64,000 bases of DNA, taken from Hallella multisaccharivorax DSM 17128. Lineage in GTDB: Bacteria; Bacteroidota; Bacteroidia; Bacteroidales; Bacteroidaceae. The stretch lies in assembly GCF_000218235.1 (NCBI RefSeq), contig NZ_GL945017.1, positions 1,056,040 through 1,120,039 on the forward strand, read 5' to 3'. The translations under genes were made by a program, and so were the position numbers. The notes under the pieces are model-generated. The model was not told the DNA's origin. It was given only the letters and a program-made list of their open reading frames with translations, and did not search any database. Below, in pieces: positions 35,829 through 44,604 of the stretch; the stretch's first letter is position 1, and each line of letters opens with the position of its first letter.

Positions 35829-36776
35829 TTAGAGAGGATATTCGTCAAAGGCATAGAGCACGGTGGATAGATAGCGCTCGCCTGTGTCGGGCAGGAGAGC
35901 AACGATGTTCTTACCCTCATTCTCAGGACGTTTGGCGATCTCGGTTGCTGCAAAGACAGCCGCTCCGGAAGAGATGCCAACGAGAATACCGTCTTGTTGA
36001 GCGATTTGCCTGCCTGCACGGATGGCGTCGTCATTCTCTACGGCAACAATTTCGTCAATGACCGATGCGTCATAAGTCTCTGGAATAAATCCGGCACCAA
36101 TGCCTTGAATTTTGTGTGGGCCAGGATTGCCGCCTTCCAAAACTGGAGAAGCGGATGGCTCTACGGCCACAACCTTCACATTAGGGTTGTTTTCCTTCAG
36201 TCGCTTGCCAATGCCAGAGACGGTACCGCCTGTACCTACGCCAGCCACGAAGATGTCGACCTTGCCGTCAGTGTCTTCCCAGATTTCCTTACCCGTTGTC
36301 TCATAGTGTTTCTGTGGGTTGGCGGGATTCTCAAACTGCGCCAGGATAACTGCGCCCGGGATGGAGTCACGTAGGCGCTCGGCCTCGGCGATGGCTCCTT
36401 TCATGCCAGCGGCACCAGGAGTGAGCTTCACTTGCGCGCCATAAGCCTTCACGAGGTTGCGACGCTCTACGCTCATGGTCTCCGGCATGGTCAGGATGAG
36501 CTTATAGCCCTTTACAGCGGAGACCAGTGCCAAGCCTACTCCTGTGTTGCCACTCGTGGGCTCAATGATGGTAGAGCCTTTTTTCAGTTTGCCGTCATGC
36601 TCAGCAGCCTCGACCATGGCCAGGGCAATGCGGTCCTTTACACTGCCACCGGGGTTGAAAAACTCTACCTTGGCGATCACAGGTTTCTTCAAACCGCGGA
36701 GTTGTGAGTATTTCCGGAGCTCCACAAGGGGAGTCTTACCAATCAATTCGGTAATGTTATTATAAATCTTAGCCAT
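35829..36776 (-). CDS. cysK: Cysteine synthase (O-acetylserine sulfhydrylase)
   Basis: A fold type II PLP enzyme that makes cysteine from O-acetylserine and sulfide. The PLP Lys is residue 47 in GGSVKDRIA; the substrate loop TSGNTG is at 74-79; the glycine-rich PLP phosphate loop is GVGTGGTVSGIG; and the family ending GERYLSTVLY is present. The length of 315 fits CysK. It lies 90 bases behind metY on the same strand, so the two probably share the metY promoter. Confidence 0.96.
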   Translation of the reverse strand: MAKIYNNITELIGKTPLVELRKYSQLRGLKKPVIAKVEFFNPGGSVKDRIALAMVEAAEHDGKLKKGSTIIEPTSGNTGVGLALVSAVKGYKLILTMPETMSVERRNLVKAYGAQVKLTPGAAGMKGAIAEAERLRDSIPGAVILAQFENPANPQKHYETTGKEIWEDTDGKVDIFVAGVGTGGTVSGIGKRLKENNPNVKVVAVEPSASPVLEGGNPGPHKIQGIGAGFIPETYDASVIDEIVAVENDDAIRAGRQIAQQDGILVGISSGAAVFAATEIAKRPENEGKNIVALLPDTGERYLSTVLYAFDEYPL

Positions 36777-36865
36777 ACTATATTCTGTCTTTTGTGTCTA
36801 TTTATTCCTATATTATTTGTGTCTTTCACGTTTCTCATGCATTGAATGCTTCGGACACTCTCGTT

Positions 36866-38161
36866 TTATTTCTGTGTGCTCACAGCCTTAAATGCCTGAT
36901 CCAAGTCGTCGATCAAGTCCTGATAATGCTCTGTACCGATGGAGAGACGGATAGTTCCGTCGAAGATTCCCTGCTCAGAAGCCTCTTTGTCAGACAGCTC
37001 AGAGTGAGTGGTGCTCTTCGGATGGACGACGAGTGACTTCACATCGGCCACGTTTGCCAAATCGGAGAAGATCTTCAAGTGATCGATGAAGTCCCACGCT
37101 GTCTGCTGGTCGCCATCGATTTCAAACGTGAAGATAGATCCTGCGCCATTGGGGAAGTATCGCTCGTAAAGGTCATGGTTGGGATGGTCGGGCAGTGACG
37201 GATGGTTGATCTTCTTTACCAGCGGCTGTGACTTAAGATAGTCGATGACCTTGAGCGTGTTGAACACATGACGCTCTACGCGCAGCGAGAGGGTCTCCAG
37301 TCCTTGCAGCAGGATCCATGCGTTGAACGGAGAGATACAGGCACCCTCATCGCGAAGCAACAGCGCGCGTACACGGGTCACGAAAGGTGCGGGCAGCTTG
37401 CCAAAAACCAGACCGTGATAAGAGGCATCGGGTTGGGTAAAGCCTGGGAACTTGTTATTTTGGAAGTAGTCGAAATGGCCTCCGTCAACGATGACGCCGC
37501 CTAAACTTGAACCGTGGCCGCCGATGAACTTTGTGGCCGAGTGGACTACGATGTCAGCTCCGTGCTCGATAGGGCGAATGAGGTAAGGCGTGCCGAAGGT
37601 GTTGTCAATCACCAAGGGGATGCCGTGGCGGTGGGCTATTTCTGCAGAGCGCTCAATGTCGGAGATGTTGGAGTTGGGGTTGCCCAGCGTCTCAATGTAC
37701 ACGAGCTTGGTATTGGGCTGGATGGCTGCTTCTAAGGCATCATAATCGTCAGAATTGACGAAAGTGGTGCTGATGCCATATTTTTTCAATGTGTGCTTCA
37801 GTAGGTTGTAAGTGCCGCCGTAGATTGTATCGGTTGCCACCACATGGTCTCCGGCATAGGCCAGGTTGGTGATAGCATAGGTCACGGCTGCCGCACCGGA
37901 GGCAACGGCCAAGCCACCCACTCCGCCTTCAAGGGCTGCCACTCGGTCTTCAAAAACCCCTTGCGTGGTGTTGGTCAGACGACCGTAGATGTTTCCCGCA
38001 TCTTTCAGATGGAAGCGGTCGGAGGCGTGCTGTGCGTTGTGGAAGACGTAAGAGGTGGTCTGGTAAATAGGCACGGCGCGTGCGTCGGTTGTGGGATCGG
38101 CCTGTTCCTGTCCTACATGAAGCTGAAGTGTTTCGAAATGAAGTTTTGTCTCGTTGCTCAT
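36866..38161 (-). CDS. metY: O-acetylhomoserine (thiol)-lyase
   Basis: A Cys/Met-metabolism PLP enzyme (fold type I) that joins sulfide or methanethiol to O-acetylhomoserine. The PLP Lys is residue 211 in HSATKFIGGHG. The family marks IYQTTSYVF, GRLTNTTQ, LEGG and the C-terminal HPKSTTHSELSDKE then RLSIGTEH are all present, and 431 residues is normal. With cysK behind it, this forms a sulfur-assimilation pair. A consensus promoter lies about 85 bases upstream. Confidence 0.95.
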   Translation of the reverse strand: MSNETKLHFETLQLHVGQEQADPTTDARAVPIYQTTSYVFHNAQHASDRFHLKDAGNIYGRLTNTTQGVFEDRVAALEGGVGGLAVASGAAAVTYAITNLAYAGDHVVATDTIYGGTYNLLKHTLKKYGISTTFVNSDDYDALEAAIQPNTKLVYIETLGNPNSNISDIERSAEIAHRHGIPLVIDNTFGTPYLIRPIEHGADIVVHSATKFIGGHGSSLGGVIVDGGHFDYFQNNKFPGFTQPDASYHGLVFGKLPAPFVTRVRALLLRDEGACISPFNAWILLQGLETLSLRVERHVFNTLKVIDYLKSQPLVKKINHPSLPDHPNHDLYERYFPNGAGSIFTFEIDGDQQTAWDFIDHLKIFSDLANVADVKSLVVHPKSTTHSELSDKEASEQGIFDGTIRLSIGTEHYQDLIDDLDQAFKAVSTQK

Positions 38162-38244
38162 AATCTCTTTGTTGTTTTTGATGCCGTCCGCATATTGTTA
38201 TGATGTGTTTTCGGCGGTGATACGTTTATTGTTTTTTCATGTTG

Positions 38245-38275
38245 CAAAGTTATGGAGAATTTCCGGTATAGGCAA
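38245..38275 (-). promoter_or_regulatory. Promoter of metY-cysK
   Basis: On the minus strand TTG (38273-38275), 20 bases, then TAACTTTG (38245-38252). Full consensus spacing. Confidence 0.7.
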
Positions 38276-38296
38276 TCCCACATTATGGGCATTCGT

Positions 38297-38314
38297 ATAC
38301 CATATATGTGGTAT
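38297..38314. promoter_or_regulatory. Inverted repeat in the metY / FMN-binding gene divergence
   Basis: atacca (38297-38302) and tggtat (38309-38314) flank tatatg. It lies upstream of the metY -33 and could be an operator. No regulator is known. Confidence 0.25.
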
Positions 38315-38405
38315 ATTGCGTTTAAAAGCCGTTGATTATGGTAGTTTGATATCTTGTTTACAGTTTTTTAAAGGTCAGAAACAAGAAATGGTATTGGCAT
38401 ATCCG

Positions 38406-38413
38406 TACCTTTG
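38406..38413 (+). promoter_or_regulatory. -7 box before the FMN-binding protein gene
   Basis: TACCTTTG, 44 bases before the ATG at 38458; no -33 TTG at the usual distance. Confidence 0.45.
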
Positions 38414-38457
38414 CATTGAAATATCATTATCAATAATAATAAATAAGGTATATAGTC

Positions 38458-38844
38458 ATGAAGAAAATAGTATTGATGTCGATGGCTGCAGTAGCGATTC
38501 TGACGAGTGCTGGCGTTGTCGGCGATGCTGTCATGATCAAGGAGGGCAAGACCACTGTTGTGAACACCTCGACCCTTACCAACGACGTGCGTGGCTTCCG
38601 CGGCCCTACACCCGTGAAAATCTATATCAAGGGCAACAAGGTGCAGAAGATAGAGCCTTTGGCTAATAAGGAAACGCCGAAGTTCTTTGCTGTTGCTAAA
38701 AAAGCGCTCTCTCAGTTTGAGGGCAAGAGCGTGAGCAAAGTCGCCAGGATGCAGGTGGATGCCAAGACGGGTGCAACCTTTTCCACCAAAGCGCTCGTAA
38801 AAAACGTGCAGGAGGGCGTGCGGTACTATAAGGAGCATAAATAG
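38458..38844 (+). CDS. Small exported FMN-binding-domain protein
   Basis: 128 residues with a signal peptide (VLMSMAAVAILTSAGVVG) and an FMN_bind-type domain. The flavin-attachment-like motif is DAKTGATFSTKALVKNVQEG, in which the Thr of TGATFST would carry covalent FMN. Proteins of this type act in electron transfer near the membrane (NqrC/RnfG-related) or as simple flavin carriers. It stands alone, divergent from metY, with the EEP gene converging on it. Confidence 0.7.
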   Translation: MKKIVLMSMAAVAILTSAGVVGDAVMIKEGKTTVVNTSTLTNDVRGFRGPTPVKIYIKGNKVQKIEPLANKETPKFFAVAKKALSQFEGKSVSKVARMQVDAKTGATFSTKALVKNVQEGVRYYKEHK

Positions 38845-38867
38845 GTCTTCGGTGGAATTATCGGTTG

Positions 38868-39803
38868 TCAGTTCAACTGAAAAGCAGCTACAAGGGGCAG
38901 GTGGTCGCTGAAGCCGCCCTGATAGCGTGGTCCAAGATAGGTGCGGTGGGGTTTTACTCCACCGTATTTTTTGTCTTCTTCTAAAAGAAAAGGTGCGTCA
39001 TTGACGCGACAGGCCTGTATTTTTTCGGCCAGTCGCTTGTTGCAAAGGATATGATCCAGGCTTCCCCACTCACCATGAAAACGGTAGGTGCCGCGTGCTC
39101 CATGGCTTCCTGTGGCTCCTAATGACACCTCGGTCATACCATGATTGACGAGCAAGCGAAGCGGGGCGTCATCGGAATAGTCGTTGAAATCGCCCGCAAT
39201 GACGATTAAAGGGTTATGGCAGGCATTGTCCACGGAATCAACAATCTGGCACAATCTCTCGGCCACGCGCATGCGGTAAGGTCTGGATCGTGTCTCGCCA
39301 CCGGCGCGACTGGGAGCGTGCACGGCGATCACGTGCAGCGTGTCGCCGCTCATCACCAGTCCTGAAGCATAGAGAATGTCGCGCGTGGGGTGGTGGTCGG
39401 CGGGGGGTGCGACACGCACGGCGTGGCTGTCCAGTAGCCGGAAAGAGAAGGGAGAGTAGACCAGCACCACGTCGATGCCGCGCGGGTCGGGACTTGTGGT
39501 CATTACGTAGTCATAGCGTGCCGCACGCAGAGGGGTGCGGCACGTGAGATCGCGCATCACCGAGTCATTCTCTACCTCCGTGAGCACTGCCATGTCTGGC
39601 AGTTTCTCCGTTGCCGTATCACCGCAAGCCACGATGGCCTGCCCTATGCGGTCGAGTTTTCGCCAATAGCGCTGCGGGGTCCAGTGGAGTGGGGAGGCAG
39701 GCAGGAACTCCTCGTCCTGCTTGCCTTCGTCGTGTGTCGTGTCGAAAAGGTTCTCGACATTATATTCCACGAGAGTGAAAAGAAACAGTAGGATTCCTAT
39801 CAT
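38868..39803 (-). CDS. Endonuclease/exonuclease/phosphatase-family hydrolase
   Basis: The EEP fold is shown by VEYNVENLFDT at the N-terminus, the metal and catalytic motif VIAGDFNDYSDDAP, then SLDHILCNK and the closing FSDHLPLVAAF. A short hydrophobic start (MIGILLFLFTLVEY) may serve as a signal. EEP enzymes cut phosphodiester or phosphomonoester bonds in DNA, sphingolipids or inositides; the substrate here is open. It is about 80 bases behind the C1B peptidase on the same strand and could be cotranscribed. Confidence 0.85.
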   Translation of the reverse strand: MIGILLFLFTLVEYNVENLFDTTHDEGKQDEEFLPASPLHWTPQRYWRKLDRIGQAIVACGDTATEKLPDMAVLTEVENDSVMRDLTCRTPLRAARYDYVMTTSPDPRGIDVVLVYSPFSFRLLDSHAVRVAPPADHHPTRDILYASGLVMSGDTLHVIAVHAPSRAGGETRSRPYRMRVAERLCQIVDSVDNACHNPLIVIAGDFNDYSDDAPLRLLVNHGMTEVSLGATGSHGARGTYRFHGEWGSLDHILCNKRLAEKIQACRVNDAPFLLEEDKKYGGVKPHRTYLGPRYQGGFSDHLPLVAAFQLN

Positions 39804-39883
39804 GAGCCTTCAAGTATTGGGTGTGGATGCTGACAGGGTGACTGCCCCAGCCAACATCGTCCACCTTCAGGACGGAGACGTTT

Positions 39884-41293
39884 CTACTCGTCGTCGGAGA
39901 ACAGCGGATCCTCCGGTGTCACCATCACAGGCTTTTGGTCGAACTCGCTCAGCAGTTGGTCACTGACGTATTTCTTGTTGACCACCAGACGAAACATATA
40001 CTCGTTGAACCATTTGTCGGTCATGATGAGGCAGCCTTTCTGTCCACTGTCAGCGCCCCACGAGTTTTCCACTTTCCATTCCAGAGGTGTTCCATTGGCG
40101 TCGAGGTTGACGGCGGTAAGCGTCATGGCGTGGGTGGATCCGCTGTCGAATGTGGCAATGCGGTCGGCCTTGTTCATGGGGAAAGTAGTGCCGAAGAGTG
40201 TGCCGTAGTCGTAGTTGGCGGTATCGAGGAAACCGAGTTTACGGTCGAACTGCTTGCCAACGTCATAGCTGGAGTAGAGCTTGTGGCCGTCCTTGAGCGA
40301 GGCGATGGCAAGCTGTGCGATCTCGTTCATAGGCAGGTTGAGGTATTTCCAGTTGTGTCCGTCGTAGGTATGACGGTCCAAGTCCACCTCGTAGGTCTTA
40401 TGGTAAGGGCGGCGCGGGTCGTTCATCACCATGATGAATGTGCCGTTGAGCAGGTGCCCCACCGTGGCGTCATAGAATGAGCGCGGGGTATAGGTCTTTG
40501 TCTCGCCCACAGCCTTGCCGTCCTTGTCGTGGAAGGTATAGGTGAACTCCTTCACCGGCTCGCCCAAGGTGAGTGAGAGAATGTGGTAGATGGTGCCGAG
40601 CATTTCGGTCTTGCGTTGCCTGATGGCTGTGCTTTTCTTGCCGGCAGCTACCATGCGCCGCAATTCAAGTCCATACTCGCGCAGCTTGGACGCGATGAGG
40701 CCCGACATGCGCGATGTATTGTCGGAGCTGTAGGTCTCGGGCATAACTTCCATAGGTACGAGTCCGTATTTCTCGGTCAGGTCGGCCACTCCGCAGAAGG
40801 TGCCGCCATCGTTGATAGGGTGTTTGAAGAAGAACCGTACACGCGTGTCGTCAATGGGCTTCTTGGCATTGTCTATTGATCCCTGTAGCATGAGGTTGGC
40901 TTTTTCTAACTGGTCGTAAAAGAAGAGATAGGCTTGCGAGAATGCCACCACCTCTTTTTGGTCGTGAGTCGCGGCAAAGTTGGCGCGCAGCACGTTTAGT
41001 CCAGAGAACATCCAGCATCTGCCGGAGCTCTTCTGATTGTGGATGCTTTGTGCGGGCGTCTCAACATTGAAGGTTGTAGTCATCGTCGATGCGTTGCGAT
41101 AGTTCTTGGCCAAGTCATCGATCTTGTTTTGTGCAATGGCGTTGGCGAGTGCTTTCTCAGTAGGCGACTTGGGCTGGCTGCCCACGATTTCCTGCAACAT
41201 GGCGGTGGAAATGCCGCCGTCCTTACCTGTTCCCTGTGCGCTGATAGCTGTTGCTGCAAGCAACAGACAGGCGCTGACTACCAGTTTCTTCAT
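39884..41293 (-). CDS. C1B-type cysteine aminopeptidase (bleomycin hydrolase-like), exported
   Basis: The chosen start at 41293 gives a clean signal peptide (MKKLVVSACLLLAATAISAQ); a longer frame to 41443 would add 50 residues that cover the promoter and spacer. Catalytic residues are seen: Cys93 in SSGRCWMFSG, His in GSTHAMTL and Asn in VENSWG. Unlike cytosolic PepC, the copy is exported, as is usual for Bacteroidales, where it trims peptides outside the inner membrane. 469 residues, full-length. A -7 box lies at 41334-41341. Confidence 0.88.
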   Translation of the reverse strand: MKKLVVSACLLLAATAISAQGTGKDGGISTAMLQEIVGSQPKSPTEKALANAIAQNKIDDLAKNYRNASTMTTTFNVETPAQSIHNQKSSGRCWMFSGLNVLRANFAATHDQKEVVAFSQAYLFFYDQLEKANLMLQGSIDNAKKPIDDTRVRFFFKHPINDGGTFCGVADLTEKYGLVPMEVMPETYSSDNTSRMSGLIASKLREYGLELRRMVAAGKKSTAIRQRKTEMLGTIYHILSLTLGEPVKEFTYTFHDKDGKAVGETKTYTPRSFYDATVGHLLNGTFIMVMNDPRRPYHKTYEVDLDRHTYDGHNWKYLNLPMNEIAQLAIASLKDGHKLYSSYDVGKQFDRKLGFLDTANYDYGTLFGTTFPMNKADRIATFDSGSTHAMTLTAVNLDANGTPLEWKVENSWGADSGQKGCLIMTDKWFNEYMFRLVVNKKYVSDQLLSEFDQKPVMVTPEDPLFSDDE

Positions 41294-41333
41294 CTTGTTT
41301 TGTCTGTCGGTATTTAAAGTTAATCGATACTTG

Positions 41334-41341
41334 CAAAGGTA
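41334..41341 (-). promoter_or_regulatory. -7 box of the C1B peptidase gene
   Basis: TACCTTTG on the minus strand, 40 bases before the ATG at 41293. It lies inside the longer frame, which supports the shorter start. Confidence 0.5.
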
Positions 41342-41425
41342 AACAATTTCCTGCATTTGCCTGTCATTTTCTTTCAAGAAAATGGTTTGTAGCTGAAAAG
41401 GTGTCGCCAATCTGTCGTCTGGTAA

Positions 41426-41529
41426 CTGTCGCACGATCGTCAAGCAGCTGTCGCACGATCGTCAAGCAGCTGTCGCACGATCGTCAAGCAGCTGCCGCAC
41501 GATCGTCAAACAGCTGCCGCACGATCAGC
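41426..41529. repeat. 22-bp tandem repeat, about 4.7 copies
   Basis: Units start at 41426, 41448, 41470, 41492 and 41514. The core is gcacgatcgtcaagcag; each full unit holds the palindrome cgatcg and the unit junction makes cagctg. Units 1-3 are identical; 4 and 5 carry a few changes. The rest of 41530-41745 shows no gene or clear element. Confidence 0.92.
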
Positions 41530-41745
41530 GTTTAAGACACCTATTGATTTGCTTATTGCGATCTCTTTTTATATTTTTTTGGCACTCGTGAGAAATGGGC
41601 TATTTTCGCGCAAGGTCCGCAAGGGTACAAAGCGCTTTCATTTTCAAGTCTTCTGCTGTCCGACCGCAATGTGCACGGCATGCGTAAAGACCAAATAGGA
41701 CACGGTCTCATACAAGATTAATAGCACGTCAGATAGTCTCGAATC

Positions 41746-44601
41746 TTAGAAGTCTGTGCGCTTACCTTCGTGCACAACAGGCTTCACAACAATCTCACGT
41801 TGCTTGGCATTATTGGTTATTTTCTTTGCCACAGCAGCTATATCCTGCGGCGTCAGCGTACTGAACACAGGTGCTGAAGCCGTTGATGCTGTTGGCGAAA
41901 GTTCCTCGCCCGTCTCGGCATAGATGTTTAGCAAGCCCAGCCAAAGTGATGGGTCACTGCTATTTTGCGGCGCATCAGCGCGCTCCTCATCGACAGCCAG
42001 TGGCACCATTGCCGCCTTGAAATCGTCAAGAGAGAATCGCTGCGCCTTCACGTCATCAAGAATCTGATAGACAAGGGTGATGGCTTTGTCCACATTCTCA
42101 CGTGAGGTCTGCAGGTGAATGCTGAGACTCTCATTCTCTTTTGGCTGTGCCGTATAGTGGCTTTGCACGCCAACGGTATAAGTGAGGTGCTCTTTCTCAC
42201 GCAACACATCGAAGTAACGACGCTCCAACAGAGCACGCACCACTTCCAAGGCAGCCTGTTCCTTGTCGGAAAGGGCAACCTTGTTATCGTAAGAAATCTC
42301 TATTTCAGCCATTCCATCATCTGATTCGGTTTCGAAGGTACGCTTAATCAGCGGCTTATCGGATGCGAAATCAAGTGGGCGAACTGTGCGTTTCGCAGTT
42401 TTCGCATTCCCCTTCAGAGAGGCAATGTAGCGTGTAACGAGCTCCTTTGCACGTGCCTCTGGAATGTCACCAATAAGACAATAAGTGAATTGAGCGGCAT
42501 TTCCGAAGTGTTCATCGAACTGTTTGCTCAGTCCTTCAAACTGCACTGACTTATAGAAAGCTTCATTCTGGAGAGGATTTTCAGCTGTTGCAGGATAAAG
42601 AAGCTGGCGAATTGAGTCCTGAACAGCATCCATACCCGTTGTAGGACGGTTGTCATACAGATAGAGACTGCGCTGGATATACTTGTCGAAGACGCTCTTT
42701 GAGAAGTTCTGACGCGATAAAACAAGATGCAGATAAGCAAAGAAATCATCCGCATTGGCAACCGCTGCATTGCCACCTACGCCATCACTGTAGTCTTCCA
42801 ACGACAATGAGAGATTCAAGTCCTTGCCTTGTAACCACTGAGCCAGCTGGTTTCGGTTGTACTTATATACTCCCGACTGCATCAGCAGACTGCGCATTGC
42901 AGTGTAATCAGCCAGGTCTTTAGCAGGAACAACCGACTTTCCACCTACTGACGAACCAGCAAAGAAGAAGCGTCCCTTGGCTTCGGGCAGGTGTTTATAG
43001 ATGACTTTAGCCCCGTTACTGAGCGTCCACTCCTTTGACTGCAGTGTCTTGAGCTGTTTCTCAGCAACAATCTTACCGGGCACAATGTTGAAGTCGATGA
43101 GCTTCGTGATGGGCTGAACATCGTTTGTCTGCACCATCTGCTCGTCCTTCGGTTCTGTTTTCAGGGCGTTTTCAAACTCCTCTTTCGTAATATTCATCTC
43201 CTCTTTCGACTTAGAATAAGTAACGAAAGCAAGGTTCTTATCTGTCAGGAGTGACTTCATCCATGCATTGATATCTCCCACTTCCAGCTCTACGAGCGTT
43301 TCAATGTTGCGGCTTATCTGCGTACGGAAGTCAGTTACAGGGATTCCAAAGAGAAAGTTCTGGCGGAAAAGCATCAGTGCGTTGTCTGGTGTTCCCAGAC
43401 CTTTTGCCTCCAAAATCTCCTTCATCCCACTGTACATCTTCTCCTTCTCGGCATTGAATTCTGCTGCCGTGAAGCCGTGGTCACGCAGGTTGGTACGCAG
43501 AGCAAGCATCTGTTGCAGAGCTTTCTGTGCCTTACCCTCATACGGAACCATGTCCCATGCCATCTGATAGTAGTCTCTCACCAATGGAGAAAGGCTCACC
43601 TCGGCTGCTATGAAGTTCTCTTTATCAGCATTCTTCAACATGACAAAGCGTTTAGGAGCAAGTGTATTGAAGAATTTTGTGAAGATAAACTGGCGCACTC
43701 TGTCCTCTTCCTGGGCGTTACCCTTCACGTTGTAACGTTGATAAAGACCAAAGGAAGCACTCTTATTCTCGGGATCGATGAAACGAAGATAGAGCGGTGA
43801 GTCGTTGTCGGGGATGTTACGAACCTGTGGGTCAACGGCTGGTGCGGGCTTGTTAGGCAACGTCTTGAATACCGTCTGGATGTTCTTCTCCGTCTGATCA
43901 AGGTCGACATCACCGATGATAGCAATGAACTGCAGGTTCGGACGATACCATTTATCATAGAATTGCTTTACCTGTTTCTGCTGGAATGAGCGTAGGAAAT
44001 CCTGTGAGCCAATGACATTATGTGTTGCATAACCTGAATGGTTATAGACAACAGGTGCTATGGCATCCGTCAGACGGCGGTCGACACCAGCACGATGACG
44101 CCACTCTTCAAGGATAATGCTGCGCTCTTTCTCAGCGTCTTGTGGGTTCATCTTGATGCCATGACACCAGTCACGAAGCATCCAAAGCATCTGTTCGTTG
44201 AGTTTTGCATCCTTTGTTGGGACGTTATGCACGGCATAGCGTGTATCATCAACGCCCGTGAATGCCTCAAAATCATTGAGATTATGACTGCGAAGGAAGT
44301 TCATCACGCCGTCAGGGAAGTGGTCTGTGGCATTAAAAGCCAAGTGCTCGAGTACGTGAGCCAGTCCCATCTCGTCCTTATTCTCCATGATGGCCCCCAC
44401 ATTCTGGTAGAGATAATACTGTGCCTCACCTGCATCGGAGCCGTCATTGTAGATGTAATAAGTCAAGCCATTGGGTAGTTTCCCTTGCCGAAGCCCCTTC
44501 ATCTGTGCGTGAGCAGGGGGCAGTGATAAAAAGAGAAAGCCCACGAGCAATGCCATAGGCACACTCGTAAGCTGTTTAAAAATATCCTTGAACATTGTCA
44601 T
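41746..44601 (-). CDS. M16-family zinc peptidase (insulinase/pitrilysin-like), exported
   Basis: Signal peptide (MALLVGFLFLSLPPAHAQ), then two M16 halves. The inverted zinc motif HVLEH is at residues 82-86, with the third ligand Glu in ERSIILEEWRHR. The inactive second half (GAKVIYKHLPEAKGRFFFAG) and the closing M16 domain complete a 951-residue chain. It degrades peptides in the periplasm. It is the last gene of the susC-susD operon and starts 4 bases after the thioredoxin-like gene, pointing to peptide uptake and breakdown as the operon's task. Confidence 0.9.
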   Translation of the reverse strand: MTMFKDIFKQLTSVPMALLVGFLFLSLPPAHAQMKGLRQGKLPNGLTYYIYNDGSDAGEAQYYLYQNVGAIMENKDEMGLAHVLEHLAFNATDHFPDGVMNFLRSHNLNDFEAFTGVDDTRYAVHNVPTKDAKLNEQMLWMLRDWCHGIKMNPQDAEKERSIILEEWRHRAGVDRRLTDAIAPVVYNHSGYATHNVIGSQDFLRSFQQKQVKQFYDKWYRPNLQFIAIIGDVDLDQTEKNIQTVFKTLPNKPAPAVDPQVRNIPDNDSPLYLRFIDPENKSASFGLYQRYNVKGNAQEEDRVRQFIFTKFFNTLAPKRFVMLKNADKENFIAAEVSLSPLVRDYYQMAWDMVPYEGKAQKALQQMLALRTNLRDHGFTAAEFNAEKEKMYSGMKEILEAKGLGTPDNALMLFRQNFLFGIPVTDFRTQISRNIETLVELEVGDINAWMKSLLTDKNLAFVTYSKSKEEMNITKEEFENALKTEPKDEQMVQTNDVQPITKLIDFNIVPGKIVAEKQLKTLQSKEWTLSNGAKVIYKHLPEAKGRFFFAGSSVGGKSVVPAKDLADYTAMRSLLMQSGVYKYNRNQLAQWLQGKDLNLSLSLEDYSDGVGGNAAVANADDFFAYLHLVLSRQNFSKSVFDKYIQRSLYLYDNRPTTGMDAVQDSIRQLLYPATAENPLQNEAFYKSVQFEGLSKQFDEHFGNAAQFTYCLIGDIPEARAKELVTRYIASLKGNAKTAKRTVRPLDFASDKPLIKRTFETESDDGMAEIEISYDNKVALSDKEQAALEVVRALLERRYFDVLREKEHLTYTVGVQSHYTAQPKENESLSIHLQTSRENVDKAITLVYQILDDVKAQRFSLDDFKAAMVPLAVDEERADAPQNSSDPSLWLGLLNIYAETGEELSPTASTASAPVFSTLTPQDIAAVAKKITNNAKQREIVVKPVVHEGKRTDF

Positions 44602-44604
44602 TGT

